From Kalaharituber pfeilii (taxonomy: Eukaryota; Ascomycota; Pezizomycetes; Pezizales; Pezizaceae), in contig WHUZ01000031.1 in NCBI GenBank assembly GCA_015179045.1, forward strand, positions 558,001-622,000: a stretch of DNA of 64,000 nucleotides, written 5' to 3'. Position numbers and translations under genes: made by a program. Positions within the stretch are counted from its first letter, which is position 1; each line of letters starts with the position of its first letter. This document shows positions 10,760 through 21,479 of this stretch, in pieces. The notes under the pieces are model-generated. The model saw only the letters and a list, made by a program, of their open reading frames with translations. It was not told where the DNA came from and made no database searches.

Positions 10760-11990
10760 ATACATTACATCTTTGCCTGAAGCTAACCTTATAAAGGCAG
10801 TATATTGTACTCTTGCACCGCAAACCGAACAAGCACACTGCCACCTCTTTCCCCCCACTATCCTTCTCGTAATCTACATCACAATCAATCGAAACTCGAC
10901 CTCACATCCCCAACGCTCCCCTCCACGAGGCTGCTTTCTCCTTCAATGTGCTCCACGGCCCGTACATGCAATGCCCTCTAATTCTCACCGGGTGCTGCCG
11001 GATGAGAAATTTTGCCCCACATTTAGCCTCTACAACAGTGGAAGGCCAGTTACGAAGAGTGAAATATCTCAAGCCATTTCGGACCAAATTCTCCATGGCC
11101 ACTGCAACCAACGTTAGATTTTGCTGAACCAACGAGGATATGCGCGAGACCATTGAAAATCGCGTATGGTTGGTGTTCCGTGAGCTCGCCCTGGGAATTC
11201 ACACGTGCATTTACGCCTTAAACAAGCTAGACTGAGAACAAGGCACTATGTGAGAATTAAACCTGTCTTCAGGGGTCACATAGTGAAAGAGTTGCTTAGG
11301 GATAAGATGGATGTGATGACAACGACGATGCGGCCGCATCACTGCGGGACCAAGCACGACACCGACACGCCAAGGCCCGGCCCAGCCAACAAATTGCAAG
11401 AAAGTTCCAGCATTCATTTCTAGTAGATCATCAACAGCACCAGCTCCAGCTCGGCACCTCCCCTCGAGTACCTCTCGCATACGAACAGTCGCCCTGTCAC
11501 CACGGTGGACACTATAATTATCACTCTGCTCCCCGTCCTCATTGTTATCCCATGGCTCGGTGCTACATTTTTCCTGGAGTCAGATGAGCTGGTCCCGTAT
11601 CGACCCAAGCCGCCTTTCTCCTCCTGGGAAGTATGCGGGCTCGAAAGTAGACAACGACAGTAGGAAGGTCGTTCCAGGGATGCCCTGTGCAGCCAGATGG
11701 AGCAATGCCCTTATGAATGTTCGGATTGATGCTCTGGTGCGGCTGGAAGGATGTGGCCTGCGGGAGATAGTTGTTCAGGTAGACTACATCGTGCCTGCGG
11801 TTCACGGCTCGCCGACGAAGAAGTGGCCGCCCTGCCCTGGCTGAGGCCTTTGTTTCGAGAACACGAGTTCGAAATAGAGTATTATATGGATAGGTAAGGG
11901 GCCAGAGAAAGTCGAACGTGTGAGTGCCGCAGGGGTCGGTAATCTATGCTAGGCAGCTCGCAGTGGGGACTCAGCCCAGCCTCGTGGAGG
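10760..11990. other. Region without a recognised gene
   Basis: Several frames of 60-114 codons overlap on both strands and none shows a known motif. The right edge probably runs into the LINE-C remnant. Confidence 0.4.
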
Positions 11991-11999
11991 AAGGCGTAC

Positions 12000-12280
12000 A
12001 CTAGTAAGTTATGAGCCGTAGCTTTATGGGAACCGAGATTGGATGGGGAAGCCAGAAACTGTGGAGACAGGAATTCGAGAAGCTGCAATGCCAGGCACTC
12101 CGCAAATGCACAGGGGCGGTAAGAGGTGTAGCGATGGGGAAGGTCAAGGCCATAGCCGGTCTGGGGCGGAGTGTGTTTGTTTTTTTTTGTATTTTTTTAA
12201 ATCAGTACTCGCATACCGCCCTAAGGGCTATGGCGAGGCCGGAGTGTGTGACAATGAACATGAGATCAGAGATACGTGTT
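12000..12280 (+). pseudogene. LINE-C RT 'thumb' remnant
   Basis: Codons around 12,011-12,176 read GTEIGWGSQKLWRQEFEKLQ, then CQALRKCTGAV...KVKAIAGL. This is the segment after the RT catalytic core in Tad-like LINEs. It matches the minus-strand LINE-C piece at 57,638-57,780 (GSEIGWRCQKQW, EFERLQYQALHKCTGAV, KVEVIAGV). Upstream and downstream frames are broken. The remnant is split by the LINE-A tail at 12,167-12,249. Confidence 0.7.
12167..12249 (-). mobile_element. LINE-A tail-only insertion, 10-bp TSD
   Basis: cggagtgtgt is repeated at 12,167-12,176 and 12,240-12,249. The minus-strand insert is CCTCGCCATAGCCCTTAGGG..., GGTATGCGAGTACTGATTT and a T-rich (plus strand) tail interrupted by G and A. 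It lies inside the LINE-C remnant. Confidence 0.92.
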
Positions 12281-12689
12281 GAGCTGGAGAGGTACTTGGC
12301 ATACAAGACTTGGATTATTAGCCAAGCTTGTTGGCTGAATTCATAACCTGTGAAATATATTTTTTATTGCCTTTAACGTCAGTCTGTAACGAAATATGCA
12401 GCCGTTGCGCCTACCTTTTTGGGAGTATCTTCGCCAGTCCTAAAACAGCTTACTAGCTGCGAATTCGTGCCTGTGAAAATTGCAGTTTTCGCCACCTTGT
12501 TTAGTTACGCTTTCGGGAGCCTCTCCATCGATTCGACGACCCCAGAAACTAAACAGAAACTCCCGTTATAAGCATACCTGGTATAAGCACATATTCGATA
12601 GACCTATGATCCCCCTCGCGCACACCATACAAATTAGCATATTGTCGATATTAGCATTGCCTATTTTCTGTGCTTAGTCATGTACAAAT

Positions 12690-12765
12690 TTTTTTCAAAT
12701 TTTTTTTGATCACGTAACCCCGCATAGAGGCTATCAGTCTATGGCACGACCCCGGAGGCAGGTCT
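12690..12765 (-). mobile_element. Diverged LINE-B tail
   Basis: On the minus strand: CCTGCCTCCGGGG, then GTGCCATAGACTGATAGCC, TCTATGCGGGGTTACGTGATC, then an A-rich tail. The inner stem is CATAGA/TCTATG, unlike other copies but still paired. No clear TSD. Confidence 0.7.
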
Positions 12766-12847
12766 GTGACACCGGATTGTGGGCCGGATCACCCATACTA
12801 CATATCTATCTACACGGCTTCATCGTGGCTGCAGATGAACAAATGCA

Positions 12848-12916
12848 AACAGACAGTGGTACAAGGCGGTATGCGAGTAATGAAATAAAAAAAAAATAAA
12901 AAATAACAGACAGTGG
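12848..12916 (+). mobile_element. LINE-A micro-tail, 12-bp TSD
   Basis: aacagacagtgg flanks the insert exactly (12,848-12,859 and 12,905-12,916). The 45-bp insert holds only 24-28 nt of LINE-A (tacaaggcggtatgcgagta, then atgaaat), starting in the hairpin loop, plus an A-rich tail. Confidence 0.95.
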
Positions 12917-12946
12917 ATCAAGTACAACAATACACACAATGGGTTC

Positions 12947-13854
12947 TTAATCAGTCTCCATTGCATCCTCCCCAGCCCTACCCACCTGCTTTCCTTTGTC
13001 TTTCTTTCCCCTGTCCTCATATGCATCCCATCTGTACTTCTTATCTCCAATGGGCAGAGTCTCTGGTATTTGGCTAGTCGTACCTGCCCCCTCCAGGTAT
13101 ACAACGACTGAAGTAGTCGCCTTTCCCTCCCTCCTGTCTTTCTTCAAGCCTTCAACAGCCACCGAGCCCCAGCGATCTTTGTGCCCAGTTCATTATCCAC
13201 CTCCAACCACTTCCAAACATTCCCCAGTCTCTTGGTCACTGCTATCCCATGAACTACTATTGCTGAAGTGGTAGGTCGTAGTTACTGCTTTTTTGGTAAA
13301 AAGGGCTTGCTCTTTGCAGTAGAAGTGGCCCTGGAGGTGGTAGTCTTTCCTTTGACACGGGCAGGTGGGTCTCTCTTCTTAACACTGGGTGGGGTGAGAG
13401 GGGCTGGCCTCATCTTCCGGGGTGCTGCAGAGGTTTGGGCGTCCGCTTCTGCATTTGACAATCACTCTGTTCGCATATCCACATTACGCAATATAGAGGT
13501 TTAGGCAGCTGCTTCCGCATATGATGGTCGCTCTGTTTGCGTATCCACATTACGCATGGGTGGAGTAAATGCTTTGGTAGTGCCTGACTCCTTATCTCCA
13601 TAGTACTTTTTGTGAATAACACTTGTGAAGAGTTAAATATTCTTAAGGTGCTGATGCGCCACTCTTTCTGCCATCACTATCTCATACAAAAGATTGTGCA
13701 TCAAATCTAAGACAAAAGGTGGCAGTGTCTTTTGAAGTTGGACTGCCCATTGAAGTTTAGTGGTAGGCGAGGATCTGGTGGTATTGATTGATCCCGTGAT
13801 AGCGGTGGTGGGGTTGTAGGTGCTGGTGGCTGTGGAGTAACCGGTACAAACCAA
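12947..13854 (-). pseudogene. LINE ORF1-like remnant (RRM-type C-terminus)
   Basis: Minus-strand codons in two or three frames read a Pro/Lys/Thr-rich N-terminal half (about 13,854-13,270) and then IVVHGIAVTKRLGNVWKWLE, followed after a frame change by TTSVVVYLEG and YRWDAYE. The same order (HGIALRKDLG..WLE, GIRWLR, TSSVVLYLE, YEPDRRRK) appears at 23.2-23.7, 26.3-27.0 and 39.7-40.2 kb, so it is a dispersed retroelement ORF1 resembling the RNA-binding module of fungal LINE ORF1. Stops and frameshifts make it non-functional. Confidence 0.7.
13429..13560. repeat. Two imperfect tandem units, ~67 bp
   Basis: Each unit runs gaggtttgggc..gtccgcttctgca...cactctgtt.gcatatccacattacgca. The second unit (about 13,496-13,560) has about ten substitutions. 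It falls inside the ORF1 remnant. Confidence 0.75.
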
Positions 13855-13976
13855 TTTCCTCTTTTTTTTTTTTTTTTTATTTCATTAATCGCATGCCGCC
13901 CTAAGGGCTATGGCGATGTTTAGTTACATAACGAAATTCATACGAAATTCACGCCGCCCGCTCAACCAATTTCCTC
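13849..13976 (-). mobile_element. LINE-A tail insertion, 13-bp TSD
   Basis: aaccaatttcctc at 13,849-13,861 is repeated at 13,964-13,976. The minus-strand insert has about 45 nt of 3' UTR, hairpin GCCC-TTA-GGGC, ATGCGATTAATGAAAT and 18 A. Confidence 0.93.
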
Positions 13977-14574
13977 GGTGGCCACCCCTTAAGCCTCTAT
14001 GGAAGCTCATGTCGCGCGTTTGACCGATCAGTGAGTGGTTGTGGATAAGTCACGTCGCGTGCGGAGGAGATGCGTCATCGCGTGTGGCCGAGGCAAAAAC
14101 ATTTTTTTGGGATAAAAATTTGATCAACAGAATCAGCGTACTGAAAACTATTGATCCAGGTAAGGTTCGTGCGTAATCCTGTTATGGTTGCGAGGTTGCT
14201 CCAAAAACTCGTTCTGTCGAGGTTGTTGTCGGTTAGTCATGTACTATGCTTGCCACTATTAAGAGAATCCCTCTCACTGCCCAGAATATAACAGCATTTC
14301 ACAAGGTATTGAAGTGAGAAATGAGGAGAATTGAATGCTTGGAGGTCAAAAGAAAGTCTCAGCAGCCCCAAAAGAAGGTCGCCGAATTTACTCCCACTCA
14401 CCCGCGCGAGATAACTGTCCCTCTATACCTACCCCTGCATGCATTTACCCTTCTTTCAATACTGGTATAAGCACGGTCTCGATATAAGCATACACCCCCT
14501 CGTCCAGACGGTATGCTTGTAACGGGAGTGTTCTGTATTCAGTTCTATCTCCCGCAAATTGCATCCTAACCATC

Positions 14575-14665
14575 AATGGTCCTTTTTCTTTTCTTTTTTT
14601 TTTTTTTTTTATGTCACGTAACCCCGCTTATCGCTACTCGCTATAGCAGGGCAATTAATGGTCCT
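14575..14665 (-). mobile_element. LINE-B tail insertion, 9-bp TSD, variant hairpin
   Basis: aatggtcct is repeated at 14,575-14,583 and 14,657-14,665. The minus-strand insert reads CCCTGC-TATAGC-GAGTA-GCGATAA-GCGGGGTTACGTGAC. Its inner stem differs from the usual copy but still pairs. Poly(A) follows. Confidence 0.92.
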
Positions 14666-14908
14666 GGCAGTGAGGTAGGAAGGGTAAGATCGAGTGCAGA
14701 TCATGCTGAACTCATAGACTGCAGAGGGCGGGGGAAACAAAATAATTTTAAATCTTTCTCGCGTAGAGTATCGAAGCTATTCACACAGTCAATATATAGA
14801 TGGCTAAGAGACTAAACATGATAGTCAACATCAACCTGTGGGGTTGGAGAGTGGCAAGAGACATTCAAGAGAGAGTTTAGAGGTGAGACCAAGCCAATAG
14901 TAACACTA

Positions 14909-15503
14909 GGGGTTGTCGACGATTTATTAGGAATAGTTACCGGAAGTTACAAGGGAAAATACGCCAGTCAAACTACGCAGGTGTCGTGACGTACCCCCTT
15001 TACCCCGGCGAGATTTATTGGTAAGTAATCTAAATTACTACGAATATGTCCTACACATCGTTGCATACATACGCATATCAACTTACGTCCAACATGCCCT
15101 CTCTAAGTCAACGAGCTATAATACATCAGGTGCTTAGGAGCGACGTAAAAGCTATCATGACACTTATGATTCTTAATTCAGATTCATACTCCAATTCAAA
15201 TTTGAAGAAAACTGATGTGTGATGAAGACACAAATATGAATAGGATACGTGTGAGTTTTTTGTGTCTGTAGACGCGCGCGGTAAGTTTGACGTGAACCGG
15301 GATGTGAAGACGTTACTAACTGAGCTCTACTTACCAGAACAGCTACCAGTCGATTTTGTCTGGTAAAAGAACTTATGTTGGTAAGTTGAGCCACCATCCG
15401 ATGGGCCAATGAACGAGGGGGCCAAGGAACTAAAAGTGTCTCAGTCAAGTATAGTAAAATAGTGAAGTGTGGTAACCATTCTCAATTAATCGTCGACAAC
15501 CCC
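14909..15503. mobile_element. TIR MITE, family M1 copy 1
   Basis: The left end GGGGTTGTCGACGATTTATT..AATAGTTACC and the right end GGTAACCATTCTCAATTAATC, GTCGACAACCCC are inverted repeats of about 33 bp, flanked by TA at 14,907-14,908 and 15,504-15,505. The interior is non-coding and matches a second copy at 27,385-28,185 (GAGCTCTACTTACCAGAA, TTGACTGGTAAAAGAACTTA). The TA target suggests a Tc1/mariner-type source. Confidence 0.85.
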
Positions 15504-15879
15504 TACTACCAGTAGATGCAGAGAGTACGGGGCCATATTCTGCATTGCCAAATCATATCAAGAAGGTCGCAACCCCTGTCTGGGCTGTAAGATGCATCCT
15601 GTATGATCCATTTCTATGGTAAGTGCACATGCGTTCAAGGAGCCAGATTCGACACAGCGAGAGTACTTGAGATGTGCTGCTAGATTACAGTACAGGTACT
15701 CACTCCCTAATGATATCCATGCATCCATCGCAATCACCAATTACAACTGCACCTGAACGAGCGAGGACAGATCATAGCAAGCACCGCGACTCCCAAATTA
15801 GCTAGATCCGCTCATAAAAAAAGAAAAAATGAATAATAAATATGAAAATAAAAATAAAAATACTATGGATGCACCATTT

Positions 15880-16035
15880 TACAAGGCAGACTACAGGTGA
15901 CCCTGGCAATAATGAAGGCCAAGAATCCGACCGATTTTCTTCACTATAACCAGTTTTCACTATAGCGAGGGCACTTTCTTTGCATGTGTAGCAAAGAATC
16001 TCGCAGGCTTTCACTAAAAAGAGGTTCATTATCGG
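15880..16035. repeat. Dispersed short repeat, copy 1
   Basis: CAGGTGACCCTGGCAATAATGAAG, then GATTTTCTTCACTATA, GGGCACTTTCTT and TTTTCACTAAAAAGAGGTTCATTAT (markers only) recur at 19,002-19,155 in the same order. The ATAATGAA / TTCATTAT ends give it a MITE look. Confidence 0.7.
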
Positions 16036-16900
16036 CTGTACTAGTACTTGGTCACCATTCGCTTATGCAAGTAAGTGATCCACGCTGTTCCGTTGCTAAC
16101 TAGTCGCAGTGTCATTAGTGCACCATTGCGCTCAGCCCTCAAAACAAAGGGAACGATGTCATCTGCATCTGCATTACGAACAGTATCATACCACCACTGT
16201 GGATCATTTGCACATTGTCGGATATTGAAAGTCAATGCTAGGATGCCTGACCCGGTAACCTGATTTCTGCAGATAATTTCTGCAGATCATAATGCATTGA
16301 TGTATGCAAAATACATGTTCCGCCATTGACAACGTGCAGTAAATTGCTCTACAGGCTTCGACGGAGAGTCACTACAGTAATAATCAGACCTAGCGACCGC
16401 TATGCTTGATTAATTGTCTAAAAGAAAAGACAGACTTTGTCTCCTTTCATAAGGACATCTCCACAGAGCGCGAAAAATAAACTTGAGACCAGGTACAAAA
16501 TTCATGACCACGACCCTCGTTAGTGTTGAAGGCAAAAAAGAGAATCCAACCACGCAAACCAAAATAAGAAACAAGAACAAAATCATGACCCACGAACCAC
16601 TCTAAAATTGAAAGCAGAAAAATGAAGACTCTATGTTATTACAATTAGTATTAATAAATGGTAATTCTAAATCCTCCAACTGGGGTATTAACATGTCCGA
16701 CTAGCGCCAATCCCAATCATTAAAAGTGAATAGGTCTAACAAAACAGAACACGAAGAAAACGAGCCTTAATGGATAAAAGAGCATCCAGTTCCACCGCTA
16801 GCGCTATAGTAGACTTAGCGTATAAATATGTACGCAGTTTCACGACCGGCGCTAGCGCATCTGTGTAGAAGTACTCAACCTACTCGGTGTCTACAATCCT
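16036..16900. other. Spacer without recognised gene
   Basis: No coding or repeat signature is seen, apart from GCGCTAGCGC-type palindromes near 16,800-16,855. Confidence 0.4.
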
Positions 16901-16914
16901 CAACACTATGCACT

Positions 16915-17974
16915 TCACCGGGGTATCCTCCCCGTTCCCCCAGGGATCCTCTTCACAAACTCCCACTCATCCTGCCCTCTCACCACCTTCCTCAATCGCC
17001 CCCGAGCTTCCTCGTCAATTGCCACCGTGTGACTGACCCTACTTCCCCATGGCGTCCACATTCCTTTGTCTTTGAGCGTTTCCAACTCCGCTGTACCGAC
17101 GAAGACGAGCTTAGAATGGGAGTTTGTGCACTTAGCGCCAGGGAAGACATTGGACAGCTGCTTTTCAAGATCAACGAATGATGAGCTAGAAGCAACTTTC
17201 AAAATCTCGTAAGCAATTCGTGGGGAGGCTGCTGATGAGCGATGGTCTTGTGCGATGACTGTAAGTGGCGGGGCTGTAGTTGACTTGCGGCGCTGGCGTG
17301 GGATGGTCCGAGTGACTATGAGCTTTCGGCCAGGGAATAAAGCGAGGACAGGAGTGCAAGGTGGTGAGAATTGAGGTGGTGGGAATAACGACTTCGGTTG
17401 TTCGGACGACCGCTTGAGTTCCGGTGAATTAACCGTAATTTGTCGCAGTTGCAGGGTTCTCGATGCTGTTTTCGGAGCATCCTTGGTGACAGTTTTCAGC
17501 GCATCGGTGACGGGGGTGTAATCTTTTCCAGGTCGACCTTGACATTCATAACGGTGATAACACTCGCAGTTGTTGGTTCCGACGTGTTGCAAACATTCTC
17601 CTTTTCGTGGGTCTTCGCGGGGCTGTAGCAGTGGGCTCCTTATGTTTAACGTTTGCCCGCGACCTTGTCCCCTTGTTCTGGCTCCCAGATACCCGATCGG
17701 ACACCGCGCCCTTATTCGTGTCTCTTGCGCCAAGCGGAGCTCTGGGACTCTTTGCCGGGGTTGGCGTTGGGGTCTTAGCTTTGACCACTTGTCTAGCGCT
17801 GTTGTTCACCCTCGTATTGGCTGTGCTGCGGCCGCGGTTCTGGGGAGTGGGCGTAGTCTTGTTGCTTTTGGAAGCTGTGGTTACCGAATGACTCCGTTTC
17901 TTGTCTTGTGGGCTGTCATTGGAAACGGCAAAAGCAACATTTCGAGGGGGTCGTTTGGATTTTGTTTCTGGCAT
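16915..17974 (-). pseudogene. Frameshifted basic, low-complexity protein; ORF1-like
   Basis: Two overlapping minus frames make one protein. The first runs from the ATG at 17,974 to about 17,560 and is rich in Ser/Thr/Pro/Arg/Lys (KSKRPPRN, TPTPTPAKSPRAPLG). It then switches frame into the second, which runs to 16,915 and contains ALFPGRKLIVTR, SKLVFVGTAELETLKDKG and a C-terminus VKRIPGGTGRIPR. A basic disordered N-terminus followed by 'GRxLIV...SKLVFVGTAE' is reminiscent of Tad-type LINE ORF1, but the match is weak. The alternative is a host gene with an unrecognised intron near 17,540-17,600. No RT follows on the same strand and there is no poly(A). Confidence 0.4.
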
Positions 17975-17990
17975 CCTGATCGCTGTTTCT

Positions 17991-18793
17991 CGTCGGAGCT
18001 GATATCGTAAAATATTATAGCTACCGGTGTTGGCGATTTGGACCGCGACTAATTTTGCGTTTTCTCAGGAGCGAAATAAAACAGTAAACAAGTCGGTGTT
18101 TCCTGAGAGTGGGCAAACTAAACGTTTAAATACAATAAATATGTTGAATGAACACGTAATTAATTAAGGAAAAGCCTGTAGGCAGAAACATTGTAGTGTT
18201 ACCCAGACCATCGAATTGGGAACCAGTTGAGGAGCAAATTATTGGCGGCCGATGTCCTAAACTAGAAATTTGTGGGCTCGAGCTAGCAATCTACAGGGTT
18301 TGGCGGCTGGACGAAATGGCCAATGTAACCAGACTAGGCTAATTTGCAGCGCTTGGCGTTGCGCAACAAGTAATGTTTAATTTCTCCACTGGTCCCGAAA
18401 CTCAGGTCCGAGAGAGAGAAAACATTCCATGCATCCAACAGGATGAATGGCGTTATGGGTTACAAGTAAGGTGAGTGATGTGGCTTGATTTTTCCTAACC
18501 TTATAACTACAGTAGGAGACAAGAACTAGCCGGAAAGACTGGCGGCAGGCAAAAGTGGCATAACGAAACCAGGTTCGATTCATAATCAACACAATTACCC
18601 CTAGAACTCTATTAAATCGCGTCCATGTGCATGACTATCTATATTATTACCATTAGTATCAAGCCTGAAAATTACACGATGACTTAATTTATAGGAGTGA
18701 AGGGTGTTAGGATAAATTCACATCTATATTTCGGTAGCTCGATGTGCCCGTTTTCGGCACCAACAAGTACATGTAAACACAGAACTCTAACAA
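17991..18793. other. Spacer without recognised gene
   Basis: No family motif appears on either strand. Confidence 0.4.
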
Positions 18794-18878
18794 GACATGG
18801 TGGCATTTTATTATTATTATTATTATTATTATTCCTATATCACTGCAGTTGTTCGCCATGCCAGGGCGACATGGTGGC
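18794..18878 (-). mobile_element. LINE-B-like micro-tail ending in (AAT)n
   Basis: gacatggtggc flanks the insert (18,794-18,804 and 18,868-18,878). The minus strand reads CCCTGGCATGGCGAAC, AACTGCAGTGATATAGG and then about nine AAT units instead of poly(A). Confidence 0.93.
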
Positions 18879-19001
18879 GTGAGAGCGAGGTTCCATTTTG
18901 AAATTGACCGCATCAAAAACCGATGCGGAATGCTTGGTGCACCTGGGCTATAATGGGGGCAAGAACATTGTTGGACCGAAGTACATGCATTCTAGAGTGA
19001 G

Positions 19002-19155
19002 GTATAGGTGACTCTGGCTATAATGAAGAGCCAAGAATCCGACTGATTTTCTTCACTATAGCAGGGGCACTTTCTTGACCTGTGTACATAAAGATCTTGC
19101 CTATGCATACCCCTTCACTACCCAGGTTTTCACTAAAAGAGGTTCATTATAGCTA
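19002..19155. repeat. Dispersed short repeat, copy 2
   Basis: Matches 15,880-16,035 (see that entry). The right end is GAGGTTCATTATAGCTAGG. Confidence 0.7.
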
Positions 19156-20924
19156 GGCGGGCCCTCAAGTCACATGAGTCATCTTTTTTTTTATTTACTC
19201 TTCATTCTATTTATTTATTATCATTATTCGCATTGCGCCCTTCTGTAGATATGGTCTCTGGCAAAATTACTAAATATGGATATTCAGCGAATTTACAAGC
19301 GTTAAGAAAACGTCACTGATCTTACGAAAAGGAATATCACTCTTTCTGTTTATTTCTCTCTCTATTTGATTTATTTATCTATTTACTTATGTATATGTTA
19401 TGGGCCGCTTTTGGGCATCAGCAGCGGCATAACCTCCATGCCGCCGACGAGCGTTGAGTGATGAGTGAAGCTCCTTTCGCATTTTGCTGATGAGCGCTTC
19501 AATGGGGTATATCACAAGCCGCTCAACGTTTTAAGACGCCCCGGGCAAGGAAAGTGTTATTAGGGCATTGAGAAGGAGCTTGGTGACATGAAAAATTGAA
19601 AGTAATAGTACCTAATCTCTTTAACTTCCGAGCAAGAATTTCGCCACCGGCACCTCCCTTCCCAAAAAGTACAGTGAAAAGCATCGGTAAAAAAATCAAC
19701 AGAAAACAAGAACCGATCTATTTAATCTAATTTTTATTGTACTCTCTAATTCTACATTCGCCCTTGCATTTAAGGCTTACAAAAATGGTGATCGGCTGTG
19801 GTGGTGGTGATAGAAATAGGAACGAACATGAAGGTAAAATATCATTCAGAAGTTGTCATATTCATGGCAACATAAAAACATGATTGGTAGGTATGATAGC
19901 TATAAGCGAAATTCAAAAGGCAAGCGGTCCCCTTTGGGCGAATACAGTAGGCGGCTGAAATTCAATATTAGCAATGCGCCATCAGCAGTATACATAGGTT
20001 GGATTCACTATCAGGCGAAGGTTAATTTGGGGTCGTGCAATGCCGAGTGTTCAATTTTGCCATTGGGGCTGGCATGAGATCACCATTATGTTAGTAGGAT
20101 GAACGGTTCTAAGCAGCTTCGTCAGTTTTGCTGTGACGATGAAGGCGGTGAGTTGGGCTAGGGGTTGGAATAATGCGGTACTTCGTGACTCAAAGCACTT
20201 AGGTCGCAGTATGCTACCGAGTTAGCACAAATACCTGTCAGTAATGTGGTCTCAGCGAGCAGTACAGTAGTGTCAACCAAACTGTTCCCCAAGTACCTGC
20301 GAGATGTAGGCCAGTGGTAGAGCTGTGCAAGTTCACAGATGATTGTCATATTATAAAATTCTTTCACAGAGCAATATTGCTAGAGATTCGCATGCGGATC
20401 GAGAGTACATGCATGAACGAGCCGCCTATGCGGCTGACTTTCTGAATATTGTGTATACAACTCCAAGGTGCTCAGGGCGAATACAACGGCCTAAACTAAC
20501 GTCTTTTAGTGACGAGACGATATTCCTCAATCCGAATGGCAACTATTGCTTGTTAATTCGTTAAAGATCCTCAAGCTGATTGGTACACAAGATGACAGTG
20601 CGAGAAAAGTACAGAAGAAAAACCAAAATCCGGAAGATGTTCCAGTATGTTCAAGAAACTTGTGTCACTTTCACTCAAAAGTTTTGATCTTCAGCACTCT
20701 TTATTGAGGAATATATATCAACCGCGCGAACTTGAAGGGCGAAAGCAACGCCACACCGCCACAACGCCTCAATTGCTTTTGCCTTGATTACTGTTGACTT
20801 TAGAAAAAGGTTACGCGCACGGCTAGTGGCATGAAACGAAGGGCATAAGGACGCCACTTTTGTTGTGGAAACCCTGTCTATCAAGTTCAATATTACACAG
20901 GGACCCATATTAAACTTGCTGAAT
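19156..20924. other. Region without a recognised gene
   Basis: Frames up to 77 codons occur but none has a motif. The stretch before the segmental duplication is otherwise featureless. Confidence 0.4.
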
Positions 20925-21063
20925 TGTCGTCATATTTAGCTTTCGCCCCTGTGCCTCAGTGTGACCTGAGCTACAGTGTAGCGATATGTTGGCTCATCTT
21001 ACCAGAAACCATACCACTAGGAAAGAAGTTGTCCGATTATTGGATCGTAAACTCCCGTGGAGT

Positions 21064-21325
21064 AGAATTTGACAGGTATAGCAGGTCCGGCCTGACAGCA
21101 TGAGGTGAAGTAGAATGAGCTCAATTTGACAGATACGGCAGATCCGACCCCATGGCGTTAGGTGAGGTAAAATGAGCTTAATTTAATATATATGGTAGGT
21201 ACGGCATGATGGCGCATGATGAGGTAGAATGAGCAGAATTTGACAGGTATGGCAGATCCGACACGACAGCGTGAGGTGAGGTAGAATGAGCTTAATTTAA
21301 CATGTATGGCAGGTACGGCATGACA
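21064..21325. repeat. Minisatellite, ~60-bp unit, about 4.5 copies
   Basis: Units share AATTTGACAGGTATGGCAG, TCCG.C..GACAGCGTGAGG and TGAGGTAGAATGAGCT. Copies are 75-90% alike by eye. The duplicated copy 2 lacks the array. Confidence 0.8.
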
Positions 21326-21479
21326 GTACTGTCAGCTAAGTATACAGGAACTTGCCATCAGACACGCTCCTACCTGGAGGCCTGGAGATGCCTAAAATGA
21401 AGCAATTTGGGTAAAGGGCGTAAGTGACATTAATAGCCTCAAAACTGCATATCAAACCTTTACCGCCAGCTGGCGAAAG

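Larger units (their letters stand above)
12547..14538. mobile_element. Candidate pogo-like TIR element, ~2 kb, decayed
   Basis: AACAGAAACTCCCGTTATAAGCATACC-type sequence at about 12,549-12,575 is mirrored at 14,508-14,536 (GGTATGCTTGTAACGGGAGT, GTTCTG). Both ends carry a second GGTATAAGCAC / GTGCTTATACC pair just inside, and both are flanked by TA. Such 'ACTCCCGTTATAAGCA' termini are typical of pogo/Fot-type elements (from memory). The interior carries no transposase. It is filled with a LINE ORF1 remnant and three LINE tails. Confidence 0.5.
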
